A stretch of DNA of 36,906 bases from Bacteroidota bacterium (GTDB lineage: Bacteria; Bacteroidota; Bacteroidia; UKL13-3). This document shows, piece by piece, positions 8,367 to 17,739 of this stretch. The translations under genes and the position numbers were made by a program. The stretch spans positions 1 to 36,906 of the forward strand of contig JAIYAT010000029.1 in NCBI GenBank assembly GCA_027488905.1, read 5' to 3'. Position 1 is the first letter of the stretch; each line of letters starts with the position of its first letter. The notes beneath the pieces were generated by a model. The model worked only from the letters and a program-made list of their open reading frames with translations, made no database searches and was not told the DNA's origin.

Positions 8367-9590
8367 TTATTTAAAATTACCATTTTGATCCATTCTATAA
8401 AAAAAGAAACCTTTGTAATTTAAACCGCCTACATAAATATAATCATCGTTTGCTTTTACACCCACATTTACTATATCTTTTGGAATATTGTTGAAAATTG
8501 GTTTAACAAATTCTACTTCGAATGATTGATTCAATTTAATAAGTTTTAAGCTTGATCCTGATTTTTTAGAATAGTATGGTATGGGTAAATAAATAAAGCC
8601 ATTATGAATGGTGGGTTTCAATATCATTTCATAAGCGTCAATGAGTTTAGGAGTATTTAATGAAAAATCCCAATCCGAAAAAATATCATCAAAAGGAATT
8701 GCTTTTTCCTTAATTGGATTTAAACTGGCATCCATACTTAAAAAACAAAGCTCAAAGTGATGACTTTCTTTACTGTATTTAACCCCAATTAACATAAAGC
8801 CATCCTGATGCGGCAATACATGGCTAAAGTAATGCGTATTTTCATATCCCTCCATAAAATTTGATTGGATGAGGTTCCCCGAAAAATCATACCTTCTAAC
8901 AACATTGGATAGATCAACACCACGTATCTCATTTTGTAATATAAGGATGGTGTTATTGGAAGCCGCTATACCAGTAATAGAGTTAGGATCAGGCGAATAG
9001 GCAATTGGAGTTGTCCATTCTTGTTTACCCTCTGTATTGATACAGGTCAAAAAATGTGTATTACCAATAGACATATATTCATGAAATAGGATTTTATTAT
9101 CAGGTAGAATAGCATTATTCACTATAGCATGAGAACTATCCCTCCCTGTAATCAATATTTTATTTTTACGTTGCTCATCAGTTAAATAAAGTTGTGTATT
9201 ATATTGTGATTGTGCGGATTCTAATAATTGAGACAAAAGAAAACGATTTTTATCTAATTGAGTTAAACTTTGATTGTTTATTTTAAACCATTGATTGTGT
9301 TTCCATATGGGTGGTAAAGTATCTATGAAATCTTGATAGATGCTGTTGGTATTGTAATTTATCGCAATTCTGGATACTTTAGCCCAATTGGTTACTAAAG
9401 GTAGAACCCCAAATTCATTATTCACTAAATACCAAGATTTCTGATGATACGTTGGATAGAGATAACTGTCCGCAGGATGAAAATATTGAGCACTAACGTG
9501 CAATTCTTCTTCCGGCCTTTTGCAGGTAATAAATAATAAAGTCCATAAAAATATGAGCAATAAAGTCGTATAAGTGGTATGTTTTTTCAT
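8367..9590 (-). CDS. Lipoprotein of unknown function, module copy B second gene
   Basis: 407 residues. The N-terminus is a lipoprotein signal with the lipobox ending at C23 (LLFITC). The mature protein has repeated strands such as LTCINTEGKQEWTTPIAYS and RRYDFSGNLIQSN, which suggest a beta-propeller-like fold. It ends YKGFFFYRMDQNGNFK. It is a clear paralog of 11031-12284, sharing the KLIKLNQSFEVEFV / KLIKFNQALEVELV region and the same ending. It starts 5 bp after the stop of 9596-10936. Expected to be anchored in the inner leaflet or surface of the outer membrane. No catalytic motif was seen and no function is assigned. Confidence 0.75.
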   Translation of the reverse strand: MKKHTTYTTLLLIFLWTLLFITCKRPEEELHVSAQYFHPADSYLYPTYHQKSWYLVNNEFGVLPLVTNWAKVSRIAINYNTNSIYQDFIDTLPPIWKHNQWFKINNQSLTQLDKNRFLLSQLLESAQSQYNTQLYLTDEQRKNKILITGRDSSHAIVNNAILPDNKILFHEYMSIGNTHFLTCINTEGKQEWTTPIAYSPDPNSITGIAASNNTILILQNEIRGVDLSNVVRRYDFSGNLIQSNFMEGYENTHYFSHVLPHQDGFMLIGVKYSKESHHFELCFLSMDASLNPIKEKAIPFDDIFSDWDFSLNTPKLIDAYEMILKPTIHNGFIYLPIPYYSKKSGSSLKLIKLNQSFEVEFVKPIFNNIPKDIVNVGVKANDDYIYVGGLNYKGFFFYRMDQNGNFK

Positions 9591-9595
9591 TTTCG

Positions 9596-10936
9596 TTATG
9601 GGGTTGAAATTTCACCAAGTGCATTAAATTTGATGCATCCAATATCGGTATCTAATTTGCTATTTGTTGATGCACAAAAAATCAACAATGATTTGTCCTC
9701 TTGGGGGTAAATACCAGAAACAAATTTTGAGGAAAACAAGGATTCAATATTACGGGTCCACTCTAATTGTCCATTTTGATTCATTTTAGAGAAACTATTG
9801 GGAGAAAGTAAAAAAACAGAACCATCAATAGATTCTAAATCAGTAGTAAAATTTTTTAGTAAGGGGGTAGTTTCAATTAAATTTTTTATCAGTTGTCCAT
9901 CTTTATTGAAAATGGAGTAGTTCACTCCTATGCCTGTATAGGTGTAATAACTAATCATGTATTGCTCAAAGGGAGCATTCACTGTTTTAAATTGTACAGG
10001 ACAAAAATAAGTATCTTCCTGTTGAAAAGAATTTCCATAAAGCTTCACATCAACAACAGTTGTTTTCCATATGTAATTGTTATACCCAAAATGAATGCTT
10101 GGATTAATTTTGAAAAGTGTCGACCCACCTGCATGGAACATATTAACACCATCTATTGTAGGAAAACCTAATTGTCCATCATTAAAGTAGCAAGTTACAT
10201 CTCGGACAACAAGTAAGAGAATACTTCCATCTTGGGTTAGTGTGGCACTTATTCCTTTTGCGTGAAAATAGCATAGACCATTATCTCGATCATCTAATAA
10301 AACATCATAACTAGCCGATCCTATAGTATCTCCTTGATTATTGATAGTAAGAATAAACGCGCGATAAACATTTTGGACTTTATTTATAAACAATATCTCT
10401 GATTTATAATTGAGGGTACTCCCTATTAGTGCAAAATTGCCATTGGGTAGGTAAAGTATTTTATTGGCTACGGTTGAAAGATTGGGCTTATCAGATGGGG
10501 CGGTATAGTACTTTTCCCAAATAACATCCCCGTTTCCATTTAAATATACGGTATACATGCTTTGAAATTCACCTATACGGTCAGCATCATCAAAACTAAG
10601 AGACATTCCCGTAGCCATAATATTCCCATCTTTATCATAACAAGCCGAACGAATTTCATCATTTCTATTTCCGCCAACCATTTTATACCATACTAAATTC
10701 TGATTCGCATCTAGTTTCATCAAAAAACCATTAGGGCTCTTTGTTGTATTATCGTCAGTACTTCCCCATAATAAATATCCACCATCAGGTGCTTTTGTTG
10801 AGCCCAATAATACTTGGTTACCGTCTATTGGATATGTTTGTGCAAATAGGGGATTAGGCGCTTGCTTGGGTACTTCTTTTTTACACCCACCCAACAAGAG
10901 CACAAAACCAATTAAAATTAATAAATAGTATTTCAT
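9596..10936 (-). CDS. Beta-propeller-like lipoprotein, module copy B first gene
   Basis: 446 residues with a lipobox Cys at position 18 (LLLGGC). The mature part has repeated blocks of the type DGGYLLWGST...GFLMKLDANQNLVWYKMVGGN and DKDGNIMATG, which is the pattern of six- or seven-bladed delta-60 / SBBP-like propellers common in Bacteroidota surface proteins. It is closely related to 12294-13637 over its whole length, and strongly so in the first 200 residues. First gene of the second module copy, preceded by a 94-bp gap that contains an inverted repeat. Function unknown; a scaffold or glycan- or protein-binding role is only a guess. Confidence 0.78.
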   Translation of the reverse strand: MKYYLLILIGFVLLLGGCKKEVPKQAPNPLFAQTYPIDGNQVLLGSTKAPDGGYLLWGSTDDNTTKSPNGFLMKLDANQNLVWYKMVGGNRNDEIRSACYDKDGNIMATGMSLSFDDADRIGEFQSMYTVYLNGNGDVIWEKYYTAPSDKPNLSTVANKILYLPNGNFALIGSTLNYKSEILFINKVQNVYRAFILTINNQGDTIGSASYDVLLDDRDNGLCYFHAKGISATLTQDGSILLLVVRDVTCYFNDGQLGFPTIDGVNMFHAGGSTLFKINPSIHFGYNNYIWKTTVVDVKLYGNSFQQEDTYFCPVQFKTVNAPFEQYMISYYTYTGIGVNYSIFNKDGQLIKNLIETTPLLKNFTTDLESIDGSVFLLSPNSFSKMNQNGQLEWTRNIESLFSSKFVSGIYPQEDKSLLIFCASTNSKLDTDIGCIKFNALGEISTP

Positions 10937-10984
10937 ACATTATTTAATTTGAAATAAACTTAAATTATTTTTTCTTTATTAATA

Positions 10985-11000
10985 TCCCCAATTAGGGGGA
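10985..11000. promoter_or_regulatory. Inverted repeat upstream of lipoprotein module copy B
   Basis: TCCCCAATTAGGGGGA forms a 5-bp GC-rich inverted repeat with a 6-base centre, followed on the plus strand by TTTTT. It lies about 50 bp upstream of the start at 10936, in the only wide gap between the two lipoprotein modules. It could be an operator or processing hairpin for the minus-strand genes. Its T tract is on the plus-strand side, so it does not read as a terminator for them. It resembles the TACCC-N6-GGGTA palindromes at 19183 and 35617. Confidence 0.4.
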
Positions 11001-11030
11001 TTTTTAAATAACAAGTAAACAACAAATAAC

Positions 11031-12284
11031 TTATTTAAAGTCTCCATTTTGATCCAATCTATAAAAAAAACATCCTTTGTAATTAGTACCTCCAAAATAA
11101 AGATAATCACTATTTGCTTTAACAGCAACATTTGATATATTTTGTTCAATATTGGTAATTATTGGCATTACCAACTCAACTTCTAGTGCTTGGTTAAACT
11201 TAATTAGCTTTAAGCTAGAACCGCTTCTATCCGTATAATAGGGTACTGGCATCCAAAGGTTATTATTAACAATAATTGGCTTAGGAATCAAATCAGAAAA
11301 TCCATACCTAAAATCATTCATAAAAAATTCCCAATCTGGTAATATAGAAACAATTGGAATGATTTTTTCGTTAATCGGATTCAAATTTTCATCAAGACTT
11401 AACAAACAAAAATCCTGGCGATGGCTAACATCATTGTATTTCATTCCTGCAAGTACCAGCCCATTATTCGAAGCTAACAGGTATCCAAAATTAAAGGAGG
11501 CTGCATAAGCCGGCATTTTATTCAATTTAATCAGATTACCTGAAAAATCGAAACGAAACAATAAATTCTGCTTACTTGAGTACCAATCTCTTTGTTGTAA
11601 AATATAAATTGAGTTATTATGAATAACGATATCTTTGTTCTGGTGATATAAATCAAATGCCAAATTACTACTCAAAATTTTACTCCATTCTGATTTATAA
11701 TTATGATTATAACACGTCAATTTTGGGTATAATGGTAATCTAATAGATTTTTCCAAAATAAGGATTTTTCCATCTGGGAGTATCCCTGCTTGCTCCACAA
11801 TAAAAGAGCTGTCTCTGTCAGAAATAAGTATTTTCTTTTTAAGATGAGAATCTGTCAAATAAACCAAGGAATAATCATTTTCTGAAGATAAATCTCCATG
11901 TATTTTATTTACCATAAGAAAACGGCTTTCATCCAATTGAAAAAATTTTGAAGTTTTTACCTTTATAAGATTTCCATTATGCAAAAAAGGCGCAAAGGTA
12001 TCGAACAAATTCTGTGAAAACTGATTAGTAGAAAAATTGAAGGCAACCCTATTCAAATGAGTTTGATATAAGGTAAATCCTGAAATTATATTGGCCTTAG
12101 GGTTTATAACAGCCAATTCATTTTGTGTTAAAAACCAATCGGACCCACTAAAACCATAATAATCCAGCGGGTAAATGTTTTGGGCAGGTGTTCGCAATTC
12201 CTCAATAGGTTTGGTGCATGAATAAAACAAACCTAGCAATATAAATAGGCAGTTTAAATTTGATTGAGTCAAATAATTTTTCAT
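11031..12284 (-). CDS. Lipoprotein of unknown function, module copy A second gene
   Basis: 417 residues. The signal sequence ends at lipobox C23 (LGLFYSC). It matches 8367-9590 along most of its length: the early LRTPAQNIYPLDYY / LHVSAQYFHPADSY segment, ILISDRDSS / ILITGRDSS, LPDGKILILEKS / LPDNKILFHEYM, and a common ending YRLDQNGDFK / YRMDQNGNFK. Starts 9 bp after the end of 12294-13637. The duplicated pair order (propeller lipoprotein, then this type) shows that the pair, not the single gene, was duplicated. No enzymatic motif is visible. Confidence 0.75.
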   Translation of the reverse strand: MKNYLTQSNLNCLFILLGLFYSCTKPIEELRTPAQNIYPLDYYGFSGSDWFLTQNELAVINPKANIISGFTLYQTHLNRVAFNFSTNQFSQNLFDTFAPFLHNGNLIKVKTSKFFQLDESRFLMVNKIHGDLSSENDYSLVYLTDSHLKKKILISDRDSSFIVEQAGILPDGKILILEKSIRLPLYPKLTCYNHNYKSEWSKILSSNLAFDLYHQNKDIVIHNNSIYILQQRDWYSSKQNLLFRFDFSGNLIKLNKMPAYAASFNFGYLLASNNGLVLAGMKYNDVSHRQDFCLLSLDENLNPINEKIIPIVSILPDWEFFMNDFRYGFSDLIPKPIIVNNNLWMPVPYYTDRSGSSLKLIKFNQALEVELVMPIITNIEQNISNVAVKANSDYLYFGGTNYKGCFFYRLDQNGDFK

Positions 12285-12293
12285 ATATTAATA

Positions 12294-13637
12294 TTATTTT
12301 GTTAGCACTTCGCCTAAATCATTAAATTTTATGCATCCAATATCTAAATCTGATTTGCTATTCAGCGAAGAGCAGAATATTAAAACCGACTTATCTTCCT
12401 GAAGATAAATTCCAGAAATTGTTCTTGTTTTAAAAGTGGATTGAATATTATTAGTCCATTCTATTTTTCCATTCATGTTTAATTTAGAAAAACTAACGGA
12501 TGATAGTAGAAAAATTGATCCATCATTATATTCTACGTCACATGGATATGGTTGTAGTTCTGTGGAAGGAATCGCATTACTAATTAAATCACCATCTTTA
12601 TTAAATATTGCGTAATCTAAATACCTATCATTCATAGCTGGAAAGCCAATAAAAAATTGTTCTTCTGGAGTATCCATTAATTTAAATGGCATTTGATAGA
12701 AAAAAGCATTATAATCTATGACAAAACCATTATTATCAAAAAACTCTAAATAAACTTTCATGTTTGGAATGGTTCGTTTCCAAGTATAGTTATTGTAACC
12801 AGTATGGATGGTTGGATTTATTTTGATAAGAGTAACTCCACTTTCAAAATTTCCTAAACTACGTGCCAAAGTTTTGCTTGCGGAATCTGCATAATAGTTT
12901 TGTCTAACAACGAATAATAGGATATTCCCATCTTTTGCAAGTAAGGCATTAATACCAATTGCATTAAAATAAGACCTACCAATAGCCCTATCCTCTAATA
13001 AAACATCATAGCTAGAAGTCCCAATTGTATCTCCTTTGTTGTTGATTGTTAGAATAAATGGTCGCGATACTTCATTAATCGCGTTAATATACAATAATTT
13101 GGATTTATAATTGTTTGTTGTGCCCACCAACGCAAAATTCCCATTGGGCAAATAGAGAATTTTATTGGCTACTGTTGAAAGATTAGGTGCTGTTGAAGGT
13201 GCGGTATAATATTTTTCCCAAATAACATCACCATTTCCACTCAAATAAACGGTTAGCATACTGTGAAACTCACCTTTTCGATTGGCGTTATCAAAACTAA
13301 CAGACATACCTGTGGCCATTATATTACCCGCATTATCATAACAGGCCGATCGAATTTCATCCCTTCTATTTCCACCTACCATTTTATGCCATACCAAATT
13401 TTGATTGGCATCTAGTTTCATTAAAAAACCATTTGGATCTTTGGTTGCAATATCCACACTTGAACCCCAAAGTAAATAGCCTCCATCGGGAGCTTTTGTT
13501 GAGCCCATTACCCTTTGGTTACCCTCCAAAGTATATATTTTTGCGAAGCTGGCATTGGGTATTGCATTGGGTACTTCTCTTTTACAGCCTGATAGTATAG
13601 GAATACCAACGATGATAAAAAAGACCCATTTTTTCAT
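12294..13637 (-). CDS. Beta-propeller-like lipoprotein, module copy A first gene
   Basis: 447 residues from the ATG at 13637. An in-frame ATG at 13658 would add 7 residues. The later start is preferred because it places the lipobox Cys at position 18 (GIPILSGC), exactly as in the paralog 9596-10936. The first 200 residues are nearly the same as the paralog (GSTKAPDGGYLLWGS, NGFLMKLDANQNLVW, KMVGGNRRDEIRSACYD); the second half has diverged much more, with differences in length. Propeller-like repeats are predicted. It follows the membrane cyclase gene by 68 bp. Confidence 0.78.
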   Translation of the reverse strand: MKKWVFFIIVGIPILSGCKREVPNAIPNASFAKIYTLEGNQRVMGSTKAPDGGYLLWGSSVDIATKDPNGFLMKLDANQNLVWHKMVGGNRRDEIRSACYDNAGNIMATGMSVSFDNANRKGEFHSMLTVYLSGNGDVIWEKYYTAPSTAPNLSTVANKILYLPNGNFALVGTTNNYKSKLLYINAINEVSRPFILTINNKGDTIGTSSYDVLLEDRAIGRSYFNAIGINALLAKDGNILLFVVRQNYYADSASKTLARSLGNFESGVTLIKINPTIHTGYNNYTWKRTIPNMKVYLEFFDNNGFVIDYNAFFYQMPFKLMDTPEEQFFIGFPAMNDRYLDYAIFNKDGDLISNAIPSTELQPYPCDVEYNDGSIFLLSSVSFSKLNMNGKIEWTNNIQSTFKTRTISGIYLQEDKSVLIFCSSLNSKSDLDIGCIKFNDLGEVLTK

Positions 13638-13705
13638 TTTAAGTTTAATTTTATTCATTTTAATTTAGATCATAAAATTAAAAAATAATATAATTACATA
13701 TCATC

Positions 13706-14956
13706 TCACATAATTTCTACATTTTCCACAAACCACATATCTACTTCTCCTTTATTCTTGGCATTTATTTTACCTCGGTATTCAAACTCAAATTCTGCAC
13801 TTCCACTCCGCTCAGTGCCCGTTAAGAGTTCGTAAGTGGCTTGACTGATGTTTATTTTTCCTGCTTCGCTATTAGATTCCATGCGGTTTGCCATGTTTAC
13901 GGTATCACCCCAAATATCGTAGGCAAACTTTTTTACACCTACTATTCCTGCTACTACCTGACCAGAATGTATGCCTATTCTTACTTGAAATTTACCACTA
14001 TTTGTGAGCATGAATGCTTGAATTTCTAAAGCTGCTTTGGTTATGCGCTGTGCATGATCAGCTACTTCAATGGGTAAGCCACAAACTGCTAAATACGCAT
14101 CTCCAATGGTTTTTATTTTCTCTATGCCATGCTTTTCCATGATGGCATCAAAGGCGGTAAAGTTTTTATGGATTTCTTCCACTAATTCTCCTGGTGTTAA
14201 GGTTTCGCTAATGCCCGTAAAATTCACAAAATCTGTAAACATTACAGTTACATTGGTATATAACCTTGCGCGCGATTCACCATTTTGTTTTAATTCCTCT
14301 ATAACCTCCTCAGGTAAAATATTGGAAAGTAAATCCTCACTTCGTTTCTTCTCCATATCAAGCAAGGTGTTTTTGTCTGCTAAATTTTTTAAGGCTGTAT
14401 TGGTTGTGTTTTCAAAGACTAAGGCAATTAAAAAAATGAGCACCCCTAAGCCATTTAAATTAGCCGTATTAAATAAAGGCAAAAAAGAAACTTGTGCTTC
14501 ATCATTAAACTTAAAGCCAAAGATAGAAAGTAATCCTACCAAAGTAATTGCTAGGTAACTTAAAATGGTCCACACCCATCCACTTCGCTTATCTATTAGC
14601 ATCAAAGAAGTAATGGGTAAAACGGCTAACCACGGTAATATAGAGGAGATTAATCCGCCTGTATTAAACACCGTAATTAAAACACCAATCCCTCCAATGG
14701 AAATGTAACAATTAGCTAAAAATTTTAGTGATAACCAATCCTTTCTTAAGACAAATGGAAGCAAAACAAAACCCACTGCATTAAATGCCATAGCCCATTG
14801 TACTTTTGGCATTCCTACTAAACTAGATGATACAAAATAAAAAGTTGAAAACAAGCTTGTAATGAAACATATGTTTACAAACAACTTTGCTTTCCTAAAA
14901 TTTTGATCTTCATGTGAATAGTGTTCAGGAATAAATTGAAGAAGGAACTTTTTCAT
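13706..14956 (-). CDS. Class III adenylate cyclase with multi-pass membrane domain
   Basis: 416 residues. The N-terminal 185 residues hold about six hydrophobic segments (for example near 25-47, 54-70, 79-97, 103-120, 127-147, 168-182), a membrane sensor region of MASE-like layout. A short coiled linker (185-212) leads into a class III cyclase domain. Metal ligands are D242 (FTDFVNFTG) and D286 (KTIGDAYLA); K282 and the D of FAYDIWGDT are the adenylate-selecting residues; DTVNMANRM supplies the catalytic N and R. The catalytic domain is nearly the same as that of the cyclase at 1699-3147, even at the DNA level, while the sensor halves are unrelated. The 9-bp spacing from the upstream oxidoreductase gene argues for co-transcription. 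Confidence 0.9.
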   Translation of the reverse strand: MKKFLLQFIPEHYSHEDQNFRKAKLFVNICFITSLFSTFYFVSSSLVGMPKVQWAMAFNAVGFVLLPFVLRKDWLSLKFLANCYISIGGIGVLITVFNTGGLISSILPWLAVLPITSLMLIDKRSGWVWTILSYLAITLVGLLSIFGFKFNDEAQVSFLPLFNTANLNGLGVLIFLIALVFENTTNTALKNLADKNTLLDMEKKRSEDLLSNILPEEVIEELKQNGESRARLYTNVTVMFTDFVNFTGISETLTPGELVEEIHKNFTAFDAIMEKHGIEKIKTIGDAYLAVCGLPIEVADHAQRITKAALEIQAFMLTNSGKFQVRIGIHSGQVVAGIVGVKKFAYDIWGDTVNMANRMESNSEAGKINISQATYELLTGTERSGSAEFEFEYRGKINAKNKGEVDMWFVENVEIM

Positions 14957-14965
14957 ATAATAATA

Positions 14966-17377
14966 TTATCCAAAAACTTTAAACGCAATAATGCAAGCGC
15001 CCCACATTACTAAACCTTGAAGAAACCCTAATAAAGTTATTAGCTTGAGTGATGCCGTTTCGCACCTATCAAATAACTGGGGTATAGACAGCATTAATAA
15101 GCCTTCTGCCACAAAAATATAAACTGGAACTACTCCAATCATAGGGGTTCCTGTATAGCTCCACCAGCCAGCAGTGATGGCTAAATATTCATAAAAAGGA
15201 ATGATGCAACAACCTAAAATTCCCACTGCAATAGAGGTAACTAAGGTTGAGTATTTTTTATGAATCAAAAAACCAATATACCCAATTTGTGTGAGCACAA
15301 CAATCCAGCTAAAAGGCATATAACTTGGCGAGGAAAGTAGCTTGGGTTCAAAAGGATATATTAATGTTTTGGTACTAAGCACCAACCAATTGTCGGCCAA
15401 CAGCTCAGTAAAACCAGCTACTGCTGTAAAAACTAAAAAACGCAGCATCACTTTATCGTTAAAGATAATGGCATACAATAGATACAGAGCAGAGAAACCA
15501 AAACCCCAAAATGCTGCGCTGTGCCAACCATGAAACTTAAGTGCAGCCAGCACTAAAGCGCCAATTGCCAAAACCATACTACCAAGGATAAAATAAGTTC
15601 TTCTCCTTTCTGCATTAAGGTCAGCGTTCTCTGGAAATATTTTTGAGATAATCGTTTTAAACAGGCCTTCAATCACACAAAAAACACCCCAAAACATCAT
15701 TGTAATCTTTAACCACCAAGGTATTTGTTTTGTCCAAGGCAATCCCTTCTTCCAGCGCGTTTTGTCGTACCACTTTAAAGGATTAAAAATCATGGGTTCC
15801 TCAAGTTCCCATATTTCACAAGAGTCAGCATTGCTTTCAGATTTATCTAAAATACAATTAACAGCCCGTCTTGCAGCTTCGTTTGCGCCCTCCATCGTGG
15901 CCAAGTCGGTATTGGTTCGTACATAATCGCTTGCAAAAAATAAGTTAGGAATATAGCAATCTGCCGTTGGCCTTAAGTCCCAAGTGTTAATTGAATTTAC
16001 CAATAAGGGTTCAATATCTTCTAACTCTTCTTGGTTAAGCTCAGAAGTAGGTTTTTCTCGTATATCCCTGTCTAAGTAAAAGTCAATAATCATGTCATCC
16101 CTAAATATTTCTTTTTCAAAGTTTAAGCTAGCTTTAAGCTGAGCCCTTACTTCTTTTTCTACTTCCTCTCGGGTACATTCATTGGCTGGTTTTTTTGTGG
16201 TATATGTGCCAGGGGTAAACCAATCACTGATATCTACACTCAAAACGCCTTTTACCTTATTATTTCCTTTGGTGGTGATGTCGTAGCCTTCCCAAAACTG
16301 AACCTGACTAATACAAGTTAATGCCCATTCTGAATCACTGCAAATTACATGGCCCTTATTGATTACCACATCCTCTGTAAGGTAATATTGCAACCCATTC
16401 ATCCAACTTACACTGATGGAAAGTTTTGGAATATATTGTAAAGTGGGGTCAGCCTTAATCATTTCCTCAGATATTAATTCTGCTGCTCTTTCCACTGGCA
16501 TGGCCATGATATAATAATCTCCCGAAACTTCTTTTGTTTCGCCATTGGCATGGGTAATGTTTACCGATTTAACCGTATTGTCTTTGTTTAGGTTAACAAG
16601 GGAAGCAGCTGCACCTTGATGAATGACTACATTTTTCGAAATCAAATATTCTTTCCAAGCATTTAGGAATTTTTCATTTGTTGGTCCGTTTAAAACACGG
16701 TCTGTATTTACACTCGGGTCGGTTGAACAATAAAAGAGTTGTAAGAAAATATCTCCACCTGTTTTTGTACTAGCTATTTCTGCCTTGGCAGCCACCAAGG
16801 TTCTTGTTAGGCCTTCTACCAACAAATGCTGGTAGTTTACAGAAAACCTGTCTGCCTGCAAAAATTCCCACCAACCCAGTCTTTCATAATCATTTTCTCT
16901 TCTTATTTTAGAGCTTGTCATGAGTTGCCAAACCCTTTCAGCAAAAAAATGCAACTCTTCACTCGTTAAGCCGCTATCCACACCATGAAAATCTTTTAAA
17001 ATAAGTTCAATATCCGACAAATTTTTTGGAAAGGAGGCAGGTGTAACAATAGGAGCCTTGCCTTGCCTAGCCAACATGATTCTAGAGGTAGCAGTAAGGT
17101 TATTAAACACAGTTTGGGTTTTACCATTGATACTAAACGGAATCCGTTTCATGGTATCAGTGATGTGCTTATAAAACCCTGGGAAAAACCTAAATCCATG
17201 TTCGCCCGGCAATGGGTTTAGGTATTCATGGTTATGGTTATAATCAATGCTTCTGGCCTTTCCACCCATGTAAATTGGGTTTCTCTCATATATTTCAACC
17301 GCAAAGCCTCTTTCAATAAGCTCATGCGCAGCACTCATGCCCGCAATTCCGCCACCTAGAATAATTACTTTTTCCAT
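14966..17377 (-). CDS. Phytoene desaturase / hydroxysqualene dehydroxylase-like FAD oxidoreductase fused to a membrane domain
   Basis: 803 residues. The N-terminus is a Rossmann FAD-binding site (VIILGGGIAGMSAAHEL, then an acidic residue in IYERN). The carotenoid-desaturase-type C-terminal FAD motif is IPNLFFASDYVRTNTDLATMEG, ending near 505, so residues 1-510 form an amine-oxidase-fold flavoenzyme of the phytoene/zeta-carotene desaturase group. Residues from about 553 to the end contain about eight membrane helices, with conserved-looking polar motifs: YPFEPKLLSSPSY, EYLAITAGWWSYTGTPM, VPVYIFVAEGLL. I do not recognise this membrane domain with confidence; carotenoid-cyclase-like or carotenoid-biosynthesis membrane domains are possible. 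Likely substrates are isoprenoids in the membrane. First gene of the run of minus-strand genes that includes the cyclase. Confidence 0.8.
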   Translation of the reverse strand: MEKVIILGGGIAGMSAAHELIERGFAVEIYERNPIYMGGKARSIDYNHNHEYLNPLPGEHGFRFFPGFYKHITDTMKRIPFSINGKTQTVFNNLTATSRIMLARQGKAPIVTPASFPKNLSDIELILKDFHGVDSGLTSEELHFFAERVWQLMTSSKIRRENDYERLGWWEFLQADRFSVNYQHLLVEGLTRTLVAAKAEIASTKTGGDIFLQLFYCSTDPSVNTDRVLNGPTNEKFLNAWKEYLISKNVVIHQGAAASLVNLNKDNTVKSVNITHANGETKEVSGDYYIMAMPVERAAELISEEMIKADPTLQYIPKLSISVSWMNGLQYYLTEDVVINKGHVICSDSEWALTCISQVQFWEGYDITTKGNNKVKGVLSVDISDWFTPGTYTTKKPANECTREEVEKEVRAQLKASLNFEKEIFRDDMIIDFYLDRDIREKPTSELNQEELEDIEPLLVNSINTWDLRPTADCYIPNLFFASDYVRTNTDLATMEGANEAARRAVNCILDKSESNADSCEIWELEEPMIFNPLKWYDKTRWKKGLPWTKQIPWWLKITMMFWGVFCVIEGLFKTIISKIFPENADLNAERRRTYFILGSMVLAIGALVLAALKFHGWHSAAFWGFGFSALYLLYAIIFNDKVMLRFLVFTAVAGFTELLADNWLVLSTKTLIYPFEPKLLSSPSYMPFSWIVVLTQIGYIGFLIHKKYSTLVTSIAVGILGCCIIPFYEYLAITAGWWSYTGTPMIGVVPVYIFVAEGLLMLSIPQLFDRCETASLKLITLLGFLQGLVMWGACIIAFKVFG

Positions 17378-17394
17378 GTAGTTTAAATTTACAT

Positions 17395-17424
17395 GAAATA
17401 TATAATAATTTAATTTAGATGCAA
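17395..17424 (-). promoter_or_regulatory. Putative Bacteroidota-type promoter for the oxidoreductase-cyclase gene run
   Basis: Reading the minus strand, TTG (17424-17422) and TATATTTC (17402-17395) are separated by 19 bases. This fits the phylum pattern TTG-N17..23-TAnnTTTG with one mismatch (final C for G). The predicted transcript would start very close to the ATG at 17377, with a short leader. By pattern only. Confidence 0.35.
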
Positions 17425-17739
17425 TTATTTCTATTTTGGCATTCCGCCTTGGCGATGTTGTATATACAATTGAGTTTTAGGGATTCTACAAAATAAGCTA
17501 TCTCCTGTTCTTTTAGCTTTTGGGCGCTTGGTGTGGTGGCTGGGTGGTGGTTTGTTTTATTTTTAAAAGGACTTTAACGACCGGTGCGGCTTGTAACGGC
17601 ATTTTTGATAAGTTGCATAGCTGGGCCATGTAATATTGAAATTATATCCTAGAAATGCGATTAGCTGAAGCGCTAAATATGTTTGAACCAAAACTGTTTC
17701 ATCCAACAGATTTAAAGGCAGTTAGGGTTGAACCGAGGT
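17425..17739. other. Intergenic region without a recognisable gene
   Basis: No convincing reading frame in either strand. It contains GGCATTCCGCCTTGGCGATGTTGT (about 17437-17460) and a GT/GG-rich stretch near 17525-17555 that look like dispersed intergenic sequence. A TTAGGGTTGAACC motif at about 17722 recurs at about 19102 on the other side of the next gene. Confidence 0.4.

Noticed and set aside
10985-11006. Rho-independent terminator for the upstream module
   Set aside because: The T tract is on the plus-strand side while all nearby genes are on the minus strand, so it is listed as a possible operator.
14070-14558. Plus-strand frame of 162 codons
   Set aside because: It lies entirely within the strong cyclase gene on the minus strand and has no recognisable protein features.
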